From the NCBI GenBank assembly GCA_963921335.3, contig CAWUFC020000001.1:248001-312000 (forward strand): a stretch of DNA of 64,000 nucleotides. Direction: 5' to 3'. The notes under the pieces are model-generated. The model saw only the letters and a list, made by a program, of their open reading frames with translations, searched no databases and was not told the DNA's origin. The position numbers and the translations under genes are program-made. Positions 59,564-64,000 of this stretch are shown here, in pieces (position 1 is the stretch's first letter; each line of letters opens with the position of its first letter). Origin of the DNA: CAWUFC02 sp963921335 (GTDB lineage: Bacteria; Pseudomonadota; Gammaproteobacteria; Pseudomonadales; Halieaceae).

Positions 59564-61232
59564 AACTGACCCAGGCCACTTCGTAATGGATCTGATGCTG
59601 CTCAAAAAAACGCACCCAGCGTTTCTGATTCGCCTGCAGTTGATCGCCGGGGCCCTTAACCTCAACCATGAGGTAGCCCAACACGGGATCAAAAGCGATA
59701 AGATCGGGAAGGCCACTGCGATTTGATTGCGGATCAAAAAGAATGCGTCGCAGCATGGCAGCCAAGACCTGACCTGGCACGTGTTCAAGCAATTGTTCCA
59801 GCATTTCAGGTCTCAGATAACGCCAGTTAATCCAACTGTTCGAGAGGCCCTGGTACTGCAAGAAATTGGCCAGCACCCTCTTCGCCGCCCTGCCTTCTTC
59901 AAGCTCTACTAAGCGCGCATCCAGCGCCGCCTGTCGAACCCTGCGGAAATCGGGTGTGTACATATCCAGCGGCGCAGACTGAAAGGGGTTAACAAAAGCA
60001 CCGGTCACAGGTGCAAACATTTCATCCCAGAACAGCAGACCGAACAGAGCATTAACCAGGGCGCTCTCCACGTAGTGCACCTGCTGCCAGCGCTGCAAAT
60101 AATGATCTGCAACTTCCCGTTCAACCCTCTGATCAGTAGCCTGCAGTCGCAGGTCCTGTCGACGAAATACGTCTTTCCTGCGGGTCATGGCGGGCATTGA
60201 CAATCTCTTGTGCAGCCGCGGCTGGTGCAGTGCCACAAAATCCAGCTCTGCTTCGCACCACGGGTCAGCGGCGATCTCTTTGCAGAGGTCCAATGCAGTG
60301 GAGCAGTCATCAAGCGCAGTCAACAATCGCACACTCCTTTCTCGCGCGGGATGCTGCGCAGACATCTGATAAAGGTTCAGTGCAAGCTCGGGCAGGGCCT
60401 CGCGCTCCAGTTGTCGAGCCAAACGGTTAATGAGTTTATAGAACCGTTGCAGTGTCGGCACACTGGGTTGGTAGTCCAGCAGGATGTTCGTCAGCGACAG
60501 CAGGGCCTCAAGGTCCGAGGCTTCCATCGCCTCATAATAATGATCGCGCAGCTGCGCGACTTGCAGATAGTCCTCGATGTCACTCCGATGGGTAAACAAC
60601 CTGAAATTGCGATCCAGCGGATACTCATAGTATGTCTGCACCCCCAGGTCACTGAGCACGAAATCAGTCAGGTTCTGGCGACGGTTACCAAAAAAGAGTA
60701 GCTGCAACAGTTCCAGCTTTTCTGCATGCAACGGGCGCCACAGACTACCCTGGTACCAGTCGGTCCAGCTTTTAAGGTATAGGTCGGAACCAGCCAGCTG
60801 CTCCATGATCCGTGATTCCAGATCAGCTCGACTACAGGACCTGGCCAGGCCAAGTTGATCACCGAACATATCCTGAAGCTCGTCCTTGCGACATTGACCC
60901 AGAACCTCCTCCAATGTGGGCGTCGTCACAGCCTCCAGTAGCCCGGCATCCGCCAGCTCTTCAGCCAGCACAGAGAGATCACCCAGTTCCTCGTATCCCA
61001 GTTTTTCATTGCGGAATATGGCAGCCCGTCGTGACACCAACCTGACATAGAGCGCCCGTGCCAGCTCCGATGTATCGAAAAGTGTGTCAACGAAGCGCCG
61101 CTCAGCCTCGAGCAGAAGATCGTGATATTGCTCAGTGGCGGTGTGCACTAACCGATCGAAATTACGCAGGTAATAAAGCGGCTCAAGATCCGGTAATGGG
61201 TCGGCTGAGGGCTGGTCACTATAGGCTGGCAT
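59550..61232 (-). CDS. FAN1-type VRR-NUC structure-specific nuclease
   Basis: The 560-residue protein ends in a VRR-NUC (PD-(D/E)xK) domain with catalytic residues Asp510 in GLPDLIAF, Glu524 and Lys526 in VEVKGPGDQ, and a Gln downstream. The N-terminal part (residues 60-330) is helical and matches the FAN1 SAP-like DNA-binding and TPR regions by length and order. FAN1 cuts 5' flaps and unhooks interstrand crosslinks; the P. aeruginosa homologue has been shown to do so. The ATG at 61232 is taken (GAGG just before it, 4 bases after the transporter stop); a TTG at 61247 would be longer. The helicase gene follows. Confidence 0.88.
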   Translation of the reverse strand: MPAYSDQPSADPLPDLEPLYYLRNFDRLVHTATEQYHDLLLEAERRFVDTLFDTSELARALYVRLVSRRAAIFRNEKLGYEELGDLSVLAEELADAGLLEAVTTPTLEEVLGQCRKDELQDMFGDQLGLARSCSRADLESRIMEQLAGSDLYLKSWTDWYQGSLWRPLHAEKLELLQLLFFGNRRQNLTDFVLSDLGVQTYYEYPLDRNFRLFTHRSDIEDYLQVAQLRDHYYEAMEASDLEALLSLTNILLDYQPSVPTLQRFYKLINRLARQLEREALPELALNLYQMSAQHPARERSVRLLTALDDCSTALDLCKEIAADPWCEAELDFVALHQPRLHKRLSMPAMTRRKDVFRRQDLRLQATDQRVEREVADHYLQRWQQVHYVESALVNALFGLLFWDEMFAPVTGAFVNPFQSAPLDMYTPDFRRVRQAALDARLVELEEGRAAKRVLANFLQYQGLSNSWINWRYLRPEMLEQLLEHVPGQVLAAMLRRILFDPQSNRSGLPDLIAFDPVLGYLMVEVKGPGDQLQANQKRWVRFFEQHQIHYEVAWVSYESS

Positions 61233-61236
61233 GGCC

Positions 61237-62130
61237 TCAGTTCGCAAGGGATAGTTGTTGATAGAGAGCCGCCGGCAGAATCATGGCAAGCCCGACCAGG
61301 GTGGCTGTGTCTATCGACTCCCCCAATACAAAATGTATCGGCAGCAGCGACACCAGCGGCGCCAAAAATATCAGGTTAGCAACCCGACTGACATGACTGG
61401 CGCGTCGCAGCGCGAGGCTCCAGAGGGCAAACGTAATGCCCATTTCAAACACACCTGCATACATAGCAGCGAAAAGACCTTGCCCCACGGGTAACTGCCA
61501 GTCAGAAAACAGACTGCACAACAGCACACACAAGGGGGCGGCCAGCAGAAAATTCAGGCAAAGGGATGGTACGGGTTCATGCTGGTTGCGGGTATTCACG
61601 ATCCAGTACCAGGCCCAAACTACGGTGCTGACTAAAGCTAAAACCACGCCGATACCATCATCAAAACGCAGGCTTACAACATCACCCCGCGTAGCGATAA
61701 TCAACACACCCGTGTAGCCAAACACTCCGGCAAGCAGATCCTTCAGCCGCAGGGCCTGTCCGAGCATCAGCACCGCCATCAGGCTCAGGGTTATCGCCCA
61801 AGTGTAATTAATTGCCTGTGCCTGCTGCGCGGGCAAGCGATCATAGGCCGAGAACAAGATCAGGTAGTACAAGCTGGGATTGAGGCAGGCCACCATCAGG
61901 TAGAACCGCGGGGCTTCCCGAAAATAGGTCAGGAGCAAGCCCAGCTGCCCACGCGCCGCCACCACTATCATCAGCACCAATGCAGACGACAGCGACGCCA
62001 CTGCGATCAACTGCCAGACACTAAGCTCGGCCAAGGCCACTTTGAAGGCAGTAGCCACTGTGGACCAAAGCAGCACAGCCACTCCACCAAAGAGCAGTGC
62101 CTGACGATCATTGCTAGCCATCTGAATCAT
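61237..62130 (-). CDS. EamA/DMT family transporter
   Basis: The 297-residue protein has ten predicted membrane helices in two EamA repeats (FGGVAVLLWSTVATAFKVAL begins the first, and GDVVSLRFDDG precedes the second). The family moves metabolites such as amino acids or nucleotide-sugar relatives, usually outward. The ATG at 62130 gives MIQMASNDRQ; the ATG three codons on is equally possible. Its last gene neighbour, the FAN1-type nuclease, starts 4 bases after it. It is divergent from the antiporter gene, with a 68-base gap. Confidence 0.85.
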   Translation of the reverse strand: MIQMASNDRQALLFGGVAVLLWSTVATAFKVALAELSVWQLIAVASLSSALVLMIVVAARGQLGLLLTYFREAPRFYLMVACLNPSLYYLILFSAYDRLPAQQAQAINYTWAITLSLMAVLMLGQALRLKDLLAGVFGYTGVLIIATRGDVVSLRFDDGIGVVLALVSTVVWAWYWIVNTRNQHEPVPSLCLNFLLAAPLCVLLCSLFSDWQLPVGQGLFAAMYAGVFEMGITFALWSLALRRASHVSRVANLIFLAPLVSLLPIHFVLGESIDTATLVGLAMILPAALYQQLSLAN

Positions 62131-62198
62131 GCTGCCACAAAGTCTACTGAAAGCCCCGAAGGTGTACCACGCATCGCATTTCAGGCAAGCTAGCGCGC

Positions 62199-63653
62199 AT
62201 GGACAAAGAGATAAGACCACTCACAACAGGCCTTGCACTGGCCCCGGTAGGGCTGCTGGTGATTCTGCTGGCAACTTCGGTGTACCTGTTTGGCTCGGAC
62301 TCTTCCTATGGCGCCAATCAAATCGCCCTGCTCTTCAGTGCGGGCGCGGTGGGCCTGGTCGGTCTGCGACTTGGCCACAGCTGGCAGGATATTGAGAAGG
62401 GTCTGCTTCACGGCATTTCCCTGTGCCTTGGCCCGCTTCTGATACTGATGAGCGTGGGCATGCTGATCGGGGTATGGATTCTCGCCGGTACCATCCCGGC
62501 CATTATCTATTACGGCACCGAATTACTGTCACCCAGTACGTTCTATGCCACCACTGCCTTGCTGTGTGCTGTAACAGCACTGAGTATCGGCTCCTCATGG
62601 ACAGTAGCTGGCACGATCGGTATCGGCATGATGGCCATCGCGGCGAGTTTTAATCTGTCCCTCGAAATAACAGCCGGCGCCATCATCTCCGGCGCGTATC
62701 TTGGCGATAAGCTATCGCCGCTCTCCGACACGACCAATCTGGCCGCCGGGGTGGTCGGCGTAGACCTGTTCCAGCACATCCGCCACCTGTTGTGGACCAC
62801 GATCCCCGGGTTTCTGATTGCACTGCTGCTGTTCAGCCTGTTCAGTAATGCAGAGGCAGCACCACCAGAGCAAATCGCAAGCCTGCGCAGTAGTATGGCA
62901 ACGCAGTTCAACCTGGGGCTGCATTTGTTTATACCTCTTTTTCTCATGTTGGGACTGGCCTGGAAACGGGTGCCCGCACTGCCCGCCATACTCATCAGTA
63001 CGCTGGTGGGCGCGGTTTTTGCAATCAGCTTCCAACCGCAGGCTACTCTCCAGTTGGCTGACAACAGCCAGGTACCTGAAGTCATGCAGATGTTTCAGGG
63101 AGTTTGGTCAAGCCTATTCAATGGCTTCAGTGCCAACAGCGGAGACGCCTTCATGGACAAGCTGCTGTCCAAGGGCGGCCTCCTATCGATGCTCAACACC
63201 TGTGCATTGATCATTTGCGCCATGGCTTTTGGCGGTGCCATTGAAAAAGTGGGTATTCTTGAATTCCTGGTGGGCCGTGCTCTGAAGCGCGTGCGCAGTA
63301 ATGGCGGCCTTGTGGCATCCACAGTAGGCACCTGTGCAGCGACCAATCTCATCACCAGTGATCAGTTCATTGCCATTACCGTTCCGGGGCGCATGTTCAG
63401 GGATGAATTCAAACGCCGAGGGCTATCGTCGCTGAATCTGTCGAGAACCCTGGAAGACAGCGCCACCCTGACTTCCGCCCTTGTGCCCTGGAATACCTGC
63501 GGGGCTTTCATGGCCGCAACACTCGGGGTCAGTACGTTTAACTATGCACCCTACGCGTTCTTCAACTACCTGTGCCCGCTGATCGCCATCGCCTACGGCT
63601 ACATGGATGTGGCACAGAAACCGCTTGAGCCAGAGCGAGCGGAGGCAGTGTGA
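62199..63653 (+). CDS. NhaC-family Na+/H+ antiporter
   Basis: The 484-residue inner-membrane protein has about eleven helices, with the NhaC-type GSSWTVAGTIGIGMMAIAAS (near 130-150), SGAYLGDKLSPLSDTTNLAAG (near 165-185) and SDQFIAITVPGRMF. It should exchange Na+ for H+ or, in some relatives, malate for lactate. Marine life would explain a sodium exchanger. Its stop shares a base with the ATG of the next gene. Confidence 0.9.
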   Translation: MDKEIRPLTTGLALAPVGLLVILLATSVYLFGSDSSYGANQIALLFSAGAVGLVGLRLGHSWQDIEKGLLHGISLCLGPLLILMSVGMLIGVWILAGTIPAIIYYGTELLSPSTFYATTALLCAVTALSIGSSWTVAGTIGIGMMAIAASFNLSLEITAGAIISGAYLGDKLSPLSDTTNLAAGVVGVDLFQHIRHLLWTTIPGFLIALLLFSLFSNAEAAPPEQIASLRSSMATQFNLGLHLFIPLFLMLGLAWKRVPALPAILISTLVGAVFAISFQPQATLQLADNSQVPEVMQMFQGVWSSLFNGFSANSGDAFMDKLLSKGGLLSMLNTCALIICAMAFGGAIEKVGILEFLVGRALKRVRSNGGLVASTVGTCAATNLITSDQFIAITVPGRMFRDEFKRRGLSSLNLSRTLEDSATLTSALVPWNTCGAFMAATLGVSTFNYAPYAFFNYLCPLIAIAYGYMDVAQKPLEPERAEAV

Positions 63654-64000
63654 TGGACTGGGATCATCCGAACCCGTTTACGTTGGCAGTGACCGTGGAA
63701 GACAAACACATCGACGGCCTCCAGCACACCAACAATGCCGTTTACGTCAAATGGTGTGAGCGCGTCGCCTGGGCGCATTCCGAGTCTCTGGGCATGGACC
63801 TGGCCATGTACCAGAAACTTGACCGCGCCATGGCCATCACCCGCAGCGAATTCGATTACCTGTTGGCTTCTTACCTCGGAGACACCCTGCAGGTCGCTAC
63901 CTGGATCGTGGACTGGGATGAACGCCTGACCATGCGACGCCACTTTCAGGTGATCCGTGAAAGTGATGGCAAGACCCTGCTGCGGGCGAGCATGCAATTT
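63653..64000 (+). CDS. Hotdog-fold acyl-CoA thioesterase (5' part)
   Basis: This gene runs off the right edge; 116 residues are visible. It is a 4-hydroxybenzoyl-CoA thioesterase/YbgC-type protein: VEDKHIDGLQHTNNAVYVKWCERVAW near residues 16-40 has the catalytic Asp in HIDGL and the HTNNAVY that replaces the usual GHVNN, with RSEFDYL and GDTLQVATWI further on. It likely hydrolyses an acyl-CoA in the cytoplasm. The ATG overlaps the antiporter stop by one base. Confidence is high for the family, low for the substrate. Confidence 0.85.
   Translation, partial: MDWDHPNPFTLAVTVEDKHIDGLQHTNNAVYVKWCERVAWAHSESLGMDLAMYQKLDRAMAITRSEFDYLLASYLGDTLQVATWIVDWDERLTMRRHFQVIRESDGKTLLRASMQF

Overview
The window is a gene-dense stretch of a gammaproteobacterial chromosome. 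It carries 55 protein-coding genes, two of them cut by the window edges. No tRNA, rRNA, CRISPR array, insertion sequence or phage gene was seen, and no gene-free interval exceeds 300 bases. The gene order of the middle part (hemE, gltBD, aroB-aroK-pilQPONM, mrcA, malic enzyme, rpmE, priA, argS, a SPOR protein, hslVU, a DUF971 gene, ubiE-ubiJ-ubiB, hisI-hisE, tatABC) matches what I recall of the Pseudomonas aeruginosa PA5034-PA5070 neighbourhood. The accessory genes (hemerythrin protein, large lipoprotein metalloprotease, RpoE-ChrR lipid operon) would suit a marine, aerobic member of the Cellvibrionales/Halieaceae type. That placement is an inference from gene content and was not computed.

Layout. 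1-4874: the end of modC, srkA, a hexapeptide acyltransferase, a TrmB-like methyltransferase, cysE and hemE. 5172-11244: gltB-gltD, the two subunits of glutamate synthase, closed by a clear terminator. 11305-14878: a small island of poorly known genes (a small secreted protein, a secreted protein, a beta-barrel protein and a long amidotransferase-like protein). In the Pseudomonas-type order I would expect a damX-like gene here. The amidotransferase-like gene has what looks like a sigma-54 promoter with an upstream NtrC-type enhancer. 15069-21613: aroB, aroK and the type IV pilus assembly operon pilMNOPQ read on the minus strand; pilO is broken by a one-base frameshift in this sequence. 21789-39642: peptidoglycan synthase mrcA, malic enzyme, ribosomal protein L31, priA, argS, a SPOR protein, the HslVU protease, ubiquinone genes, histidine genes, the Tat translocase and an MsbA-like ABC exporter.

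39639-51814 is more accessory. It holds a phosphotriesterase-like hydrolase overlapping a molybdopterin oxidoreductase, a hemerythrin-domain protein, a lipoprotein Ntn acylase, a lipoprotein zinc metalloprotease and the three-gene proton-translocating transhydrogenase pntAA-pntAB-pntB. 51979-57284 is an RpoE-ChrR sigma/anti-sigma pair facing a four-gene lipid-modification operon (FAD oxidoreductase, DUF1365, Cfa-type methyltransferase, unknown secreted protein). Both directions carry matching ECF-type promoter sequences. 57275-62130 reads leftward: a DMT transporter, a FAN1-type VRR-NUC nuclease, and an iron-sulphur XPD/DinG-type helicase with its own N-terminal nuclease-like domain, a likely DNA-repair pair. 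The window ends with an NhaC-type antiporter and the start of a hotdog thioesterase.

The observations most worth a second look are the sigma-54/NtrC-type control of the uncharacterised amidotransferase, the FAN1 plus nuclease-helicase pair, the divergent RpoE-type promoters of the lipid operon with its unknown fourth gene, the overlapping phosphotriesterase/molybdoenzyme pair, and the pilO frameshift.
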